A stretch of DNA of 64,000 nt from Parietichytrium sp. I65-24A. Its lineage: Eukaryota > Sar > Bigyra > Thraustochytrida > Thraustochytriidae. The notes under the pieces were generated by a model, which saw only the letters and a program-made list of their open reading frames with translations, ran no database searches and was not told the DNA's origin. Every line of letters starts with the position of its first letter. Positions within the stretch are counted from its first letter, which is position 1. The stretch lies in NCBI GenBank assembly GCA_012862575.1, contig BLSF01000066.1:62001-126000 (forward strand), written 5' to 3'. Below are positions 19,600 to 30,178 of the stretch, one piece after another. Both the position numbers and the translations under genes were made by a program.

Positions 19600-20662
19600 T
19601 CAAGCAACGGCTTCCACCTCACCCTCGCAATCGTACTGATCGCGAAGGCTGAAGGTTGGCACAGTAATGTGTTTCGCAGCGCCGCTGATGATCTCAGCGA
19701 TGCGCTCGACAAACTGCTGGGCTAGGTCGACCTTGCCATCAAAAAGAGCATCCTGAATGCCCGGGTACACCTGTGCTGCGTAGCCGAGGTAGAAGCCTGG
19801 GCTCTGCAGCACATGCTTGAACCACTTGCGTCGATAGAGCCCCTCCTCGGCAAGAAATGTGCGCTCCAGAGTTCCAAGGATGCGGTTCGTGCAAGCTACC
19901 GGGAGGTGCGTCATAACCTTGGTGGCGAAAGTGTCGGCTGTCTCCTGAAACGTCTTAATGGCCTCTTTCATAGGAGTCAGATCCAGCGAGTGTTCGATTT
20001 TTTCGAGCTCCCCAACATACTCTTCCAGAGCTGCACCTAGGTCCACAGGGTTGATTGGCACGAGATCGGAGTCGGCGAGGTCGAGCGTGATAAGCGATAT
20101 CAGCTTGGCAAGACTGGTGTGGATCTTGTACTCGGGGTCCACTTGAGTCTCGATGTAGGTGTACGAGTCATAGATGCTGTGATAAACACCGTAAGGGTGG
20201 CCTTCAGGGGGCCCAAAGGAGAGGTCCAAAGAAGGGATTCCCAGGTGATGCAAGAAGGCCGTGTAGTCTGAGCCACTGCCCAGAGTGTTTACATGCTTGT
20301 TCCAAGAATCCGCGATGGACTTTCCGGTGGTAGGATCAGTGACCTTGCTTGCGGCTTTGCCAATAATACGGGCCAAAGAAGGGCTGGCTCCGGCGCCAAA
20401 GTGAGTTCCACTAACCCCCACGTCAGTGTTGAGCAAAGCAACTGCGTTCTTCAAGACAGTCTTGCTAAATTCCTCGGCGTATCCGGTAGAGCCAATCAGG
20501 CCGTACTCCTCACCGCTCCAAGAACCGAAGATGATTGTGCGTTTTGGCTTCCAGCCCTTCTGCACCAACTGGCCGAGCCCCCTAGCCACCTCAAGCATCA
20601 CAGTGCTTCCAGAATTTGGGTCCGCTGCGCCAAATACCCAGGCATCGCGATGGTTGGACAAA
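19600..20662 (-). CDS. Glutamate carboxypeptidase II-like M28 metallopeptidase, exon 2
   Basis: This is the catalytic half of a 709-aa protein whose first exon is 20728-21794. Splicing gives DTPVILSNHRDAW, matching the GCPII core. All expected dizinc ligands are present: His360 and Asp370 (NHRDAW...AADP), Glu408 with general base Glu407 (GSWSGEEYG), Asp436 (LLNTDVG) and His517 (YGVYHS). Spacing Glu408-Asp436 equals that of human GCPII (28 residues). The TfR-like helical dimerisation domain forms the last ~150 residues. The enzyme would hydrolyse C-terminal glutamate or other peptides outside the cell or in the secretory path. The 20661 frame start is a TTG inside the exon, not a start codon. 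Confidence 0.93.
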
Positions 20663-20727
20663 CTAATTTTCCAAAAGCGCGTCAGTCATATGACAAAATA
20701 GCAAGAGATGCATCGCGGTCAACTTAC
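20663..20727 (-). other. 65-nt GT-AG intron in the M28 peptidase gene
   Basis: The donor reads AT|GTAAGT and the acceptor ATTAG|TTTG on the minus strand. The intron splits the Ile codon of VILSNHRD after its second base. It is short, and retaining it puts TAA in frame immediately. Confidence 0.93.
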
Positions 20728-21794
20728 ATGACAGGGGTGTCAATCTCGCCTTTAATAGTGGTGATGACATTCCAGATTTTGGTAGTTGTGAAGGTGTTGT
20801 TCACATCGAGACGGACATTTCCTGCAGAAGGGCCAAAGTGATACTCGAGCTGGTCAGTGAGACCACCTTCCCAGTCATGCGGTACCTTTTCTCCACCCAG
20901 AGAGCGCAGCAATGGGATGGCGTCGCCGTAAGACAATGGAAGGATTGGGATTTGCGGAATCATTTCCTCGGTTTTGTATCCGCATAGCTCCTCAACATTT
21001 GGTCGCCCTGGGTCGCCGTCGCACAGGGTGTCGAACTGGGCGCTGCCGCGCTGAATGGAGTCTGCAGGACGCCATGCTCCATTAGGATATACGTCACCAA
21101 CACTGTACCCATCGTCTGCAGGGTCCGAGTAGATGAGAACTCCCGCAGCGCCGTTGTTTTGAGCATTCATAACCTTGAGCCCACGGAAGCATTGGCCGTA
21201 GCGGACAATAACCATTTTCCCGTCCACGCTGACTCCATGCTTCTTCAGGGTGTCAAAGTCTTGCGGACGGCCATAGTTGGCGTAGACGAGAGGAGCGTCG
21301 GCGCTACCGGTGGCGCCGTACGCAAGGAAGGACATGTTCCTCCATGCCGTTCCCGAGGTAGGGTCCATTTCGAGCTCAGCCTCGATGAGGGGGGCCTGAT
21401 AGACCAGCTTTCCATCTCCGTCGGACATTGACAGGCTGCGCGACACCGGGTAATTCAAGAATGCATCCATCTCGTGAATCACCGAATGCTCCAAGCCAAA
21501 TGACTTCATCATACTCTGGGTAAACTTGGCCATTTGCAGGTCGCCATGAGTGCCAGCCATGTGTGGCTCGGAGGCATAAAACCTCAAGTTGTCCTTCGCA
21601 TGACGCTCGTTCGGCGCGTTCATCACGACCTCTTCCAACGCCTGCCGGCGGGTTTCTTCCTCGGCGCTCACGCTCGAGGAAAGCTTGCGTCCAGCCGCCT
21701 CGCCCGGCGTAAACTTGTATCCATGGTGGCCTACGCACGCGTCTGTGCTCGACCAGCACCACGCAAGCGCAAGCACTGCCAACTGGCACTTCAT
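20728..21794 (-). CDS. Glutamate carboxypeptidase II-like M28 metallopeptidase, exon 1
   Basis: It starts at ATG 21794 with a hydrophobic leader (LAVLALAW, ~5-15) followed by small and polar residues, which reads as a cleavable signal peptide. Animal GCPII instead has a type II membrane anchor. A protease-associated (PA) domain follows (GKMVIVRYGQCFRGLK..AGVLIYSDP, ~185-225), including the YPNGAWRP and SIQRGS stretch characteristic of the TfR/GCPII family. The exon ends in phase 2 inside the VIL segment and joins 20662. The 709-aa spliced product compares with about 750 in humans. Confidence 0.92.
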
Positions 21795-22638
21795 CTTCTC
21801 TCACCGCCTCTTGCACCTTGACGCCTTCGCTCGCTGTCCGCGTTTCCCGACTAACCTAACAAGTTCAGGGTCTGCTTGCCTTCCAAGTGTGCTGCCAACA
21901 TCTGCCAACTCTCTAAGTTTAGAACTTGAAATTAATTATTCTAACAGTAAATTCTAATTTCGATCTCAGTACTGTACTGAGTAGACTGTGAAACACAGAG
22001 CACCAGATCTACCAGATCTGGCCCAGCTATCTTTCCATCTCATCTTGCTTATCCATCTCTCTATCTCTCTGTTCTGGCAGTTCTGGCCGATGGCCCACTC
22101 GTTTCATATCTTTTGGTGCGCACTGGGAAAGATAGCCACTAGCTTAGAGCAAGCTTAGTTACAGTGGTGGCTTGGTGTTCGTTCGCCATTGCACTACTGC
22201 GCTGTCTGTGCAAGCTGGCAAGGCCGACGAGATCCGCCATGCAAAAATTGGAGTCTACGGCGCTTGAAAATGTCGCAATGTCGCCGATGCTGGCCTGCTG
22301 GCTGCGAGCGGAAGCAACGCGGTGAGCTTTGCGCGCATTTTCGACTTGTCGTAGGATTTAGACTTTTGTGTTTGCGCGTTTCTGGGATGATAATGGCGGG
22401 AGTGATGACGCCCTACCGCAGAGTTAAGCAGCTCGCATACTAACTCACGCTCCACCGATACTAGCTAGTAAATGTAGATGGATGCTGCTCGAGTACAGCA
22501 CAAATCACAGTAAGAGCTAAAAAACGAAAAATATGCAAGGAAAGAAGATCCAAAAAGGAGAAAGTGCACGAGTACTCCGGTATTTACTTGCTGATAGTAA
22601 TTTTTCAGGTTCTGAAGTGTGTTGGCGCGAGGCGATAT
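21795..22638. other. Intergenic region between M28 peptidase (5') and E1 (3')
   Basis: About 840 bp. A GTAC cluster lies at 21967-21984 and another GTAC palindrome near 22569. ORFs are short and mutually overlapping; no gene or RNA supported. Confidence 0.5.
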
Positions 22639-25600
22639 TTACTTGAAGTGGTAGATTGCAGGTGGGACGTTGAATGGGTTCTCGTCATCGTCTTCCGCGG
22701 AAACCTTAAGAGCAACATAGGACTGGCCGGTAGAGATGGCGTCCTCGCCGTAAACCTCATCCGTCACATCTTCCAGCAATTGGCTGAGTCTGTCCTGGTA
22801 CAATTGCTTCAGGTCTTTCTTCCATGCGGACTTTTCGTAGATGAACTTGGAATGCCCCTGGCTGCCCACCCGCTCAGCGCTGGCATGGTAAATCACAGTG
22901 CAGTTGAGCCCGGTTTCCTCCTTGAAAGCCTCCAAAAAGTCCCCGACAGTAAGGGACCCGCGCTTAATGTTGGTTTTGTCCCACTTCGTGAAGCCCGGTG
23001 GCTTGCACTTCACTTCGCTCATCTCGATCGGATCATACTCGTCCTTGGCCTTCGAAGGAGGGCTTGGTTCAGAAAAGAAGTAGCCATTAATCCCAAGCGA
23101 GTTGGAGGAGTCTTTGTATGCCTCAATGGTTTTGCCAGGCTGAAACGCCTTGAGCATCTCGATCATGACAAGCCCGGTCACAGCTGCGGTGGTGGTTGCA
23201 ATTGCGGGAATAATCTTACCAGCAATCATCTTGGTTTGATGCCGGGAAGCTGATTTCAGACGGTAGTTGGAAGCGCGAAGATTGCTCGCAGCAGTGATAA
23301 AGTCGATGTGAAAGTTCCAGTCCGCATCCTTCTCGAATTCGGCGGCCTCGACCTGGACGTCTTGAAGGTCCCCTTTCATGCTCTCCAGCTCGGCGAGGAG
23401 GTCTTTGAATCGACGAATGGTGTCGTCGTCGTCGACCTCCATCTTGTCCTCGTTCTTCTCATCGTCTTCGCCGCCGCCAGACATGTCTACCTTCTCACGG
23501 ACCAAAGGTGGAGGTGTAAGCTTGTTAATGATGGCAGACACATGGGATGGTGAGCGCCAAAAGTGGCTGTCGGGGAGTGGCTGGTCCGCTGGCTGCAAGC
23601 CATAGTTGACCGCAAAGAGATTTGCAGTGGAAATGACAAAGTTAATATGGTCCGGGTTGTTCGAGTCGAATTTGGCAGCCTGTGGAAAGCGCTTCGTGCC
23701 AGACCAAAACAGGTTTCCTGCGTTGTCCACGCTGTCTTCAGGGTAGGTGTCTATAAGAGACTGGATGTTGTCTCTGAAGAGGCGGTGGAAGAGAATGAAA
23801 GCTTCCTTCACACACTCTGCGAAGCAGTTATCCGGGCTCTTGGCTTGCTTGAGCAACTTGATAATGTCCTCTACAGGCTGCATTTCGGTAGTGACCGCGG
23901 AGATGAGCTTGCCGCGAGTTGACTGCTCCAATGTCTTCTTGCGGATCTCGTCCAGCCACTCATCAGGGTTCTCGCTGAACTGGTGCGCTTGGAGGGCAGT
24001 GGTGCTGAACAGGTCCGTGAAGCGAGCCCGCGCCCACTCGATGCAGTGCTCAATCTGCGACGGGAAGTTGCGCAAGGTGCACATGGGGATCGCGTCAGCA
24101 CCGTCGTCGTCTTTAGGACCATCTGCGTAACTCTGTGTCAAGTGCGGCAGAATGACCTGCACGTTGCACTTTGTGCCAAGCGTTCCGCTCTCCATGAGAG
24201 GCTTTTCGTAAAACACACACTGGCTGTCAACATAAAGCCGCGCCTTGACGTTGTCCAGGGCGTTGAGCACCAGGTCCAACCCTTCCCAGAACTTGGTGTT
24301 GAAGACATTCTCGGTGGAAGGGCCGACAAACTGCTGCAGAGCTTCCACATTGATTTCTGGGTTCATTTCCAGCACCGCCTTGCCAGCTGCCGCAGACTTT
24401 GGCTGGCCCACGTTGTGCTCGCGAAACAAGAATTGGCGCGAGAGATTTGAGACCTCGATGGTGTCGTTGTCGGTGACTACTAGAGACCCTTCCGAGGAGC
24501 ACGCAACCCCAAGAAGAGCGCAGTTCTTGAGCAGCTCGCAGCCCAAGGCCCCGCAGCCCACCATGAAGATCCGCTTCTCCAGCAAAGACTCTTGGAATTT
24601 GCGCCCGAAGATTGCGATGAGGTCGTCGTACCTGGAGCCGATAGGTTTGCGGTCCTCGTTAGACACCTTGAAGACTCCCTCAGCGTCTTTGTCCACAAAC
24701 ATCTCAGGGAGCACCTCAAAACAGTCGATGTGGAGCCACTGGTTGAGCGGGGTGAACTTGCCCGTCATCTTGACAACTTCCTGCGCAACGATTCCGCCAA
24801 AGAAGGCGCACATCGGCTGGAACTCGCACTCGGCGACCTGGGCGACCATTTTCACAACCGACTCGTCGACCTCTTCGAGCGCAAGGTGCTTCGGGTGACC
24901 GTCCGCGTCGCCGCCATAGGCGCTGGCCTTCTTCTGCTCGGAGTTCCATTCCAGCGCCAGCTTGATCACCTGCTCGATGTGTTCCTCGTTGTTCGCTTGC
25001 GGCATTTTGCCATCGTTCTTCTCTTGGAAGCTCCACACGCCTTGCAGTGCCACATGCAGCTGCTCCGCACGGCCAAACTTGGCACCATCTGTGAACAACA
25101 GAGAGTAGTCTCCGGGCGTCACCGGCTGTTCCAGGCATGTGGCCAGAGAGCGAAAATGCACCTTCTCCGGCACCTTGACCTGGTTGAACATGCCGCCGCC
25201 GCCCTCGTACTTTGGCAGAGTCGTGGCTGTGTGCACTACCACGCGGAGCGAGTAAGCATCGAACACCTCCTTCGTCTTGCCGGTCTTGGGGTCCGTTTTC
25301 TTCTGCGTGACGTGGTGCGCTCGAAAAGGTCCTTTGCCATTCAGCACCTTGCCCAATTCCCCTTGCACTTCGTCGAATTGTACCCAGCCTTCATGATCCG
25401 TATCCTCCAGATTGTGCCGTTTCCCATCCGGCGGTGGGATCAAGTGCGCGATGAGCTCATTCTCGGCTTTGCCTCCGTTCGTGTCAATGCCATCGAGTAT
25501 TCTCGAAACAGGCTGCTCGCCATTGCGATCTCGAATGGCAAACTCATCGCCCAGATCCACGAACGCGTACCCGCACAGTCCTGCCACGCCAGTCATGAAG

Positions 25601-26073
25601 AACCCCACATTGCAGCTGCGGCACATATCATTCCACCGCAGCGCCTGCTCCCGGGACGCGCCGCACACCACCATCGCCGTATGCGCTCGCACGACATCGC
25701 GCGAAATTTCTCCTTTGTGGGCTTTCACTTCCACCAGTCTATTCAGCGACGACAGTTGCGGAACGCATGCGTCCGCGCGTGTTTTCGCGCCCACGTCCGA
25801 TTCGCGCAGGAAGAAGTTGCACCCCAGGTCCCGTGCGCGCACCACCGCGTCGTCCGCCACTGTTACCGAACCCGGCCCGGCGAGGACCAAGTTCTTCGCC
25901 GTCTCAATGCCCACGCCGCCGAGACCGACCACCAGCACCTTCATCTTGACCAGCTTGGCCATCGCCTCCATGCCGTACGCGCCCAGCTGCCGGCTGTACA
26001 GGTTCATGGAGTGCGCGTCCAGGGTGTCCTCGCTGCCCTTCTGAGGGTCCGCGCTCTTTTTAACGCTCGCCAT
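22639..26073 (-). CDS. UBA1: Ubiquitin-activating enzyme E1
   Basis: 1144 aa, slightly longer than the usual ~1050. The N-terminal half has the inactive adenylation domain (SRQLGAYG, then VVGLGGVGIETAKNL). The active adenylation domain (~500-560) shows VGCGALGCELLKN, TDNDTIEVSNLSRQFLFR and NVGQPKS. The catalytic cysteine is Cys665 in IPMCTLRNFP, inside a second catalytic half-domain. The C-terminal ubiquitin-fold domain follows LTVGDFLEAF. The enzyme would activate ubiquitin with ATP and pass it to E2s in cytosol and nucleus. An acidic Glu/Asp-rich insert (MSGGGEDDEKNED...) precedes the second adenylation half. ATG 26073 has A at -3 and G at +4. UBA6-type specificity cannot be excluded from sequence alone. 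Single exon. Confidence 0.96.
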   Translation of the reverse strand: MASVKKSADPQKGSEDTLDAHSMNLYSRQLGAYGMEAMAKLVKMKVLVVGLGGVGIETAKNLVLAGPGSVTVADDAVVRARDLGCNFFLRESDVGAKTRADACVPQLSSLNRLVEVKAHKGEISRDVVRAHTAMVVCGASREQALRWNDMCRSCNVGFFMTGVAGLCGYAFVDLGDEFAIRDRNGEQPVSRILDGIDTNGGKAENELIAHLIPPPDGKRHNLEDTDHEGWVQFDEVQGELGKVLNGKGPFRAHHVTQKKTDPKTGKTKEVFDAYSLRVVVHTATTLPKYEGGGGMFNQVKVPEKVHFRSLATCLEQPVTPGDYSLLFTDGAKFGRAEQLHVALQGVWSFQEKNDGKMPQANNEEHIEQVIKLALEWNSEQKKASAYGGDADGHPKHLALEEVDESVVKMVAQVAECEFQPMCAFFGGIVAQEVVKMTGKFTPLNQWLHIDCFEVLPEMFVDKDAEGVFKVSNEDRKPIGSRYDDLIAIFGRKFQESLLEKRIFMVGCGALGCELLKNCALLGVACSSEGSLVVTDNDTIEVSNLSRQFLFREHNVGQPKSAAAGKAVLEMNPEINVEALQQFVGPSTENVFNTKFWEGLDLVLNALDNVKARLYVDSQCVFYEKPLMESGTLGTKCNVQVILPHLTQSYADGPKDDDGADAIPMCTLRNFPSQIEHCIEWARARFTDLFSTTALQAHQFSENPDEWLDEIRKKTLEQSTRGKLISAVTTEMQPVEDIIKLLKQAKSPDNCFAECVKEAFILFHRLFRDNIQSLIDTYPEDSVDNAGNLFWSGTKRFPQAAKFDSNNPDHINFVISTANLFAVNYGLQPADQPLPDSHFWRSPSHVSAIINKLTPPPLVREKVDMSGGGEDDEKNEDKMEVDDDDTIRRFKDLLAELESMKGDLQDVQVEAAEFEKDADWNFHIDFITAASNLRASNYRLKSASRHQTKMIAGKIIPAIATTTAAVTGLVMIEMLKAFQPGKTIEAYKDSSNSLGINGYFFSEPSPPSKAKDEYDPIEMSEVKCKPPGFTKWDKTNIKRGSLTVGDFLEAFKEETGLNCTVIYHASAERVGSQGHSKFIYEKSAWKKDLKQLYQDRLSQLLEDVTDEVYGEDAISTGQSYVALKVSAEDDDENPFNVPPAIYHFK

Positions 26074-26158
26074 TTTCCTCCTCTTTCTTTCTCTCTTTCT
26101 TTCTTTCTTTCTTGCAATCCCGTGTCCCTTGTCCTCTCGCTCGCCTTCTGCTCAGGGG

Positions 26159-26195
26159 AAAGGGTAATAGGGTGTGTAGGGTGTATAGGGTGTAC
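26159..26195. repeat. Telomere-like AGGGTGT repeat
   Basis: About five GGG-containing units of 7-9 bp (AGGGTAAT, AGGGTGTGT, AGGGTGTAT). Irregular, near the E1 promoter. Confidence 0.6.
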
Positions 26196-26810
26196 GCGCA
26201 GAGGACCGGTGTACGCGGACGTTTGTTTTCCTATTTGTGTTTTCGTGTGAGAGGGAGAGTGGGCAATTAATTGTTGGGGATTTTAGGCGGCTTTTTTTGG
26301 ATAATTTCTGTTGAATTTGGGTTGGATTTTCCAGCTGAGGGTTCGCTACGCTTTCGAATAAGGTGGACCAGCTCAGGCACCGGCAAGAGGCATCCTAGGA
26401 TTTTATATGATGATGCGGTAATGGAGGACTAGTGAGGACTCTTGAGCGGAGGTGGTATGTGGCGGTAGAGGTGGCGTACTGGGATCTTCTTCCCGAAACA
26501 GCGAGGTGCGTGGTCATAGCATGTTTTAATAGTGGTTATGAGAAAGAATAAGAGGTACATTAAGTTTTGGGCAGGATGGTCGTAGGCGACTGATTTCCAG
26601 CTTGGAGTTTTCGTTTGATATCGCTTAGTTAGGTAATTCGTTAAGAATAGTGTGCAGTTGGGGGGTTTGGGATTTTAAAGTACGTGGGGGAGAATTGAAC
26701 AGAGTTATACAGAGATGGTATAAAAAGGCCTTAAAAGGGTATGACGTAATGATGATCAAAACCTGGAAGGGTACCCACCGAGGTGGCGTCATGCGTAGGA
26801 GAGTGGGATA

Positions 26811-26876
26811 GACTGGGGTAGGCTGGGAGTAGTGGGAAGACTGGGGTAGACTGGGAATAGACTGGGTATAGTGGGA
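26811..26876. repeat. GACTGGG minisatellite
   Basis: Degenerate tandem copies of a ~10-14 bp unit containing GACTGGG or GCTGGG followed by GTAG, ATAG or TATAG. Confidence 0.7.
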
Positions 26877-28065
26877 AATTCCAAGAACGATCTCCGATTT
26901 TGGGTTTCGCAATTATGTTCACGAGCTCGTGAACTGTTCTTCGGTGTTTGGCGAGCTGCGGGGGTTTGTGCTTTGCGATGTGCTGCGAGTGAAAATCATA
27001 CCAAGGCAGATCTGACACGTGCCCTGGTTTTCCAAATTCTGATTTCTGAATTCTGTCTGGTTGAGAGACATGTGACTCGTTTTGTATTACAAACAAGAGA
27101 AGGCAGAAGGTCACTTTAAGGATACTGTACTGTGTACTGACTGCGAGTACCGGTACTGTATTCGTTTCACGGCAACGTGCGCACTTTACCTTGGGTTTCG
27201 CTCTGTGGTCTCCTGGATTTCAACGTGTGTCTCGGCCGACATTTGAGTCAGAAAGTAAATGAGTTTGGGGCACGAAATCTGGACTGAAAGCGCTGGCAGT
27301 ACCGTCGCATTAGCCGGCCTTGAGCTTGAGAAGCAAGCGTCACAGCGCAGGGCATTGACAACATTGACGTGGATGATTACAGTGGACTAGTACACAACTT
27401 TCCCTCCAAAACTTCCCAGCAGGGACACAGCTAGCTGTTGACGTTCCAGAAAGTGACAATACACAAAAAGCCGAAACACACCAATGAAGGCGGATACGAG
27501 TCAGTGGAAACTTGACAATTAAGCTTAATAAGATTGAAAGGGAGGCAAGAGGGACCGTGAGTCCGATGATCCCCTTTCGTCTCGGTCCCCCGTTCCCAGA
27601 TCTCCTGAATGCGCATCAGATCGCCACAATAAAATGCGCTAAAATAATGACCCTAATCTTCTCTTCATGAACATCGCCGATTGCAAAGATTTTAAACAAG
27701 CAGTAAAGGACTCGTTTGCGACTGCCGCGTTTACCTTTGTTCGCAACCGAGATGGTAGACGGGCTCAGCGACAAGTATTGGGATTCGTGGAAACCGGTGC
27801 AAGAAGGAATTCCAGCTTCCTCGAAAATTGTATGTGCTGTGCAACTTGGCAATGTACCCAACAGTTAACACTGGCGTCCCATTCAAGAAATGATGATCAT
27901 GGTTCATCTCTTTGACTGTATCCTTGGAAGCGAAAAGTCAAACCCAAAAGCAAGTACAGTACCGAGTACCAGCACCTGTATTCATCAATTCATGTCGTGG
28001 GAGCCCAACCTCGGACTTGAATTGAACTTGCCAGTCACCTATCTTCATCGCAGCAGGCGCTCAGC

Positions 28066-29874
28066 ATGGCCAAAAAATTTCAAATGTTCGTGTTTGCCCT
28101 AGGCTTGATGGCATTCAAAGCTCTCTCGTGCTTTGCAATCAAGTCTATCGGCCAGCTTCCGAGTCGTGAGGACGACCCCGAGTATTTTCAAGCTGATGTG
28201 CATTGCTTTGACGAGTCTACATGCATCGCGGTGTACGTCGAGGTGTTCTCGTCGATCACCCATAGAGAAGTGCTCATGAGCTCGTACACCACCGACTTTG
28301 GCTTGACCTGGTCCACCCCGATCATTGTCACGACAAACTCAGACTCAGCCAACTCCCCCACCCTGTCTTGCGTTGATTCCGGGAAGCGGAGTTGTACCTT
28401 GCTTTGGAAGAAGCGTGACACGAAAGATGTCGTCTCAGCAAAACTCTCTAGTCTTCAAGAATCGTGGGGCCCAGTGAGCGATCTTCCCTTTGAAGGCATC
28501 TTCACGGACATTGGGGAAATCAGCATATCTTGCACTCGCTCTCCGCAAGTACACGCTTGCATAGCAGTTGCGGGCTCGGACTCTCCAAAAGGCTCTGTTG
28601 TCTTCGCCTATTCTGCGAATGGAGGGCTGTCATGGTCATCCTCGACGACGATTTCGAGCCCTGACCTGACCGGTATTTTCAGCGAGAGTCCATCTATCGC
28701 GTGTGCAGTGAATGGCACAGATTGCATTCTCACATTTGCAGGGTATCCCGTCGCCGAAGGAAGTGAGCGACGTCTCATTCTCGCTGCTAGGTTTCTCGAC
28801 GGCGGATTCCCTTATATTGTCGAGGTGCCGGAGTTCTCGCCCACGGATGATACCAGTCTAGAGGCATACCCGTATATTAGCTGCACTTCATCGCAGCTCT
28901 GCGGAATTGGCGCGTACCGTTCGGCAGACGAAGTCACTTTTGCGTCAAGTTTCAATAGCGGAGCCGAATGGAACACGCAGGCGCTAGTGAACGGTACCAG
29001 CATCTTGCCTATAGAGGCATCGCGCGGACGTCGTAGGGCGCTGTTTTTTGACTTTTCTCCCCACCAGTCTCCAAAGCCCACAGTTTCTTGCACGCCTTCC
29101 CAATCATGTCTCGTAGGTTGGCGTTCGTTTTCAGGGGCGCTATTTTTTTCCTTCCAATGCCCGCAGAACGGCACATCACTCAGCACATGCCCGGAAGACT
29201 CGGGCACAATCTATGGCGTTGACGAACCAGCCTTCACAAACGGCATCCAAGTCGACGGGCGCAAACTTTCCAATTCGCCAACAAATGGCCGCTCTCACCG
29301 GTCTCTCTTGAGGGCCGAAGACACTTCCAGTTGCTTCCGGCCATCTACTTCTTGCGTCGACATTTCCGATTTGACATCTCCAAAGTCGCGTTGCATGGTG
29401 CTCATCCCCTGCGGCACATCAGTCTTCGTCTCGGTTCTCGAGAGGAGAACCGGTTCAGGAACCGTGACCGCCTCCCCGACCTCTCCTCCCAACGGCGCCG
29501 AGACGGAAACGCCCAGTCCAAGTCGTGCCCCCAATACGAGAACCGGTTCTCCTACGGCTCTTGCGCACATCTCCATGCACGAAGAACCCTCTTCTCCAGG
29601 CGGGTTTGGTGGCAAGCAAGCCGCCGCCGTTGGGGCGTCCGTAGGCATCGCTATGGCAGCCTTACTTGCGCTGGCCTTCGTGCGCGTCAGGAACCGGGCC
29701 AAGAACCGGGACGGGTTTGCGGAACCCATCGTCCTTAACTTCACTCCTGACGACGCCAAGTTTAGCTTCGCGAAACAGAACAAGTGCGCGTACACCGAAG
29801 GCTCTAAGCGGTTTCGCACGCAGGTTCCTACGCTGGACTTAAGGACGGACGGTAAGCTTCCACCGGACGTGTGA
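28066..29874 (+). CDS. Type I membrane protein with Asp-box (BNR) motifs, sialidase-like
   Basis: 602 aa. The N-terminus has a basic-hydrophobic signal peptide (KKFQMFVFALGLMAFKALSCFA). The ectodomain contains Asp-box-like turns: TTDFGLTWS (~75), SANGGLSWS (~183) and SFNSGAEWN (~295), spaced by ~110 residues. This suggests a BNR/sialidase-type beta-propeller. Many cysteines are paired at short spacing (SCTRSPQVHAC, SCTPSQSC), which fits a secreted fold. A Ser/Thr/Pro-rich stalk is followed by one transmembrane helix (~520-540) and a ~50-residue basic cytosolic tail. I do not see the Arg triad of true sialidases, so enzymatic activity is doubtful; adhesion or glycan binding is the alternative. 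Starts at ATG 28066. Confidence 0.75.
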   Translation: MAKKFQMFVFALGLMAFKALSCFAIKSIGQLPSREDDPEYFQADVHCFDESTCIAVYVEVFSSITHREVLMSSYTTDFGLTWSTPIIVTTNSDSANSPTLSCVDSGKRSCTLLWKKRDTKDVVSAKLSSLQESWGPVSDLPFEGIFTDIGEISISCTRSPQVHACIAVAGSDSPKGSVVFAYSANGGLSWSSSTTISSPDLTGIFSESPSIACAVNGTDCILTFAGYPVAEGSERRLILAARFLDGGFPYIVEVPEFSPTDDTSLEAYPYISCTSSQLCGIGAYRSADEVTFASSFNSGAEWNTQALVNGTSILPIEASRGRRRALFFDFSPHQSPKPTVSCTPSQSCLVGWRSFSGALFFSFQCPQNGTSLSTCPEDSGTIYGVDEPAFTNGIQVDGRKLSNSPTNGRSHRSLLRAEDTSSCFRPSTSCVDISDLTSPKSRCMVLIPCGTSVFVSVLERRTGSGTVTASPTSPPNGAETETPSPSRAPNTRTGSPTALAHISMHEEPSSPGGFGGKQAAAVGASVGIAMAALLALAFVRVRNRAKNRDGFAEPIVLNFTPDDAKFSFAKQNKCAYTEGSKRFRTQVPTLDLRTDGKLPPDV

Positions 29875-30178
29875 GCGCGCATGCGCGGTCGCTACTCTCT
29901 ACTCTCTATTCTGTGTATGCTTTTCCAATATATTTTGACGTGAGATCGCTGGATGAGAGAGGATTGTGAGTAGCTTGCAATAGCTTTGTTCAATTAAAAA
30001 GTGTTCGAGCAAAGGCTCTTCTCTCGCGAATTCCGAGTCGGTGAAACGGCGCTACGTGGTTGTTGCGGATAAAGAATTACGCCGGGTCGTGAACTTTGGC
30101 TGGGGATCAGGCTCTGGTTTTGGGCTTTGGGCTCGGGTAAATTGGGGCTGATTTCAGGTTGGCTGTGGATATTGCGAG
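29875..30178 (+). other. Intergenic spacer between BNR protein and mitochondrial carrier genes
   Basis: About 300 bp between two same-strand genes. It must contain the upstream 3' end and the carrier promoter. Nothing further recognised. Confidence 0.5.

Larger units (their letters stand above)
26074..28065. other. Divergent intergenic region between E1 (-) and BNR protein (+)
   Basis: About 2 kb. It holds a CTTT microsatellite just upstream of the E1 ATG (about 26083-26112), a telomere-like (T)AGGGTG(T) tandem (26159-26195), a degenerate GACTGGG(G/A)TA minisatellite (26811-26876), and GTAC clusters at 27123-27160 and 27951-27970. No credible ORF. Confidence 0.5.

Noticed and set aside
24592-26250. 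552-codon plus-strand frame opposite UBA1
   Set aside because: Mirror of a conserved E1 sequence; Arg/His/Leu-rich shadow without any domain.
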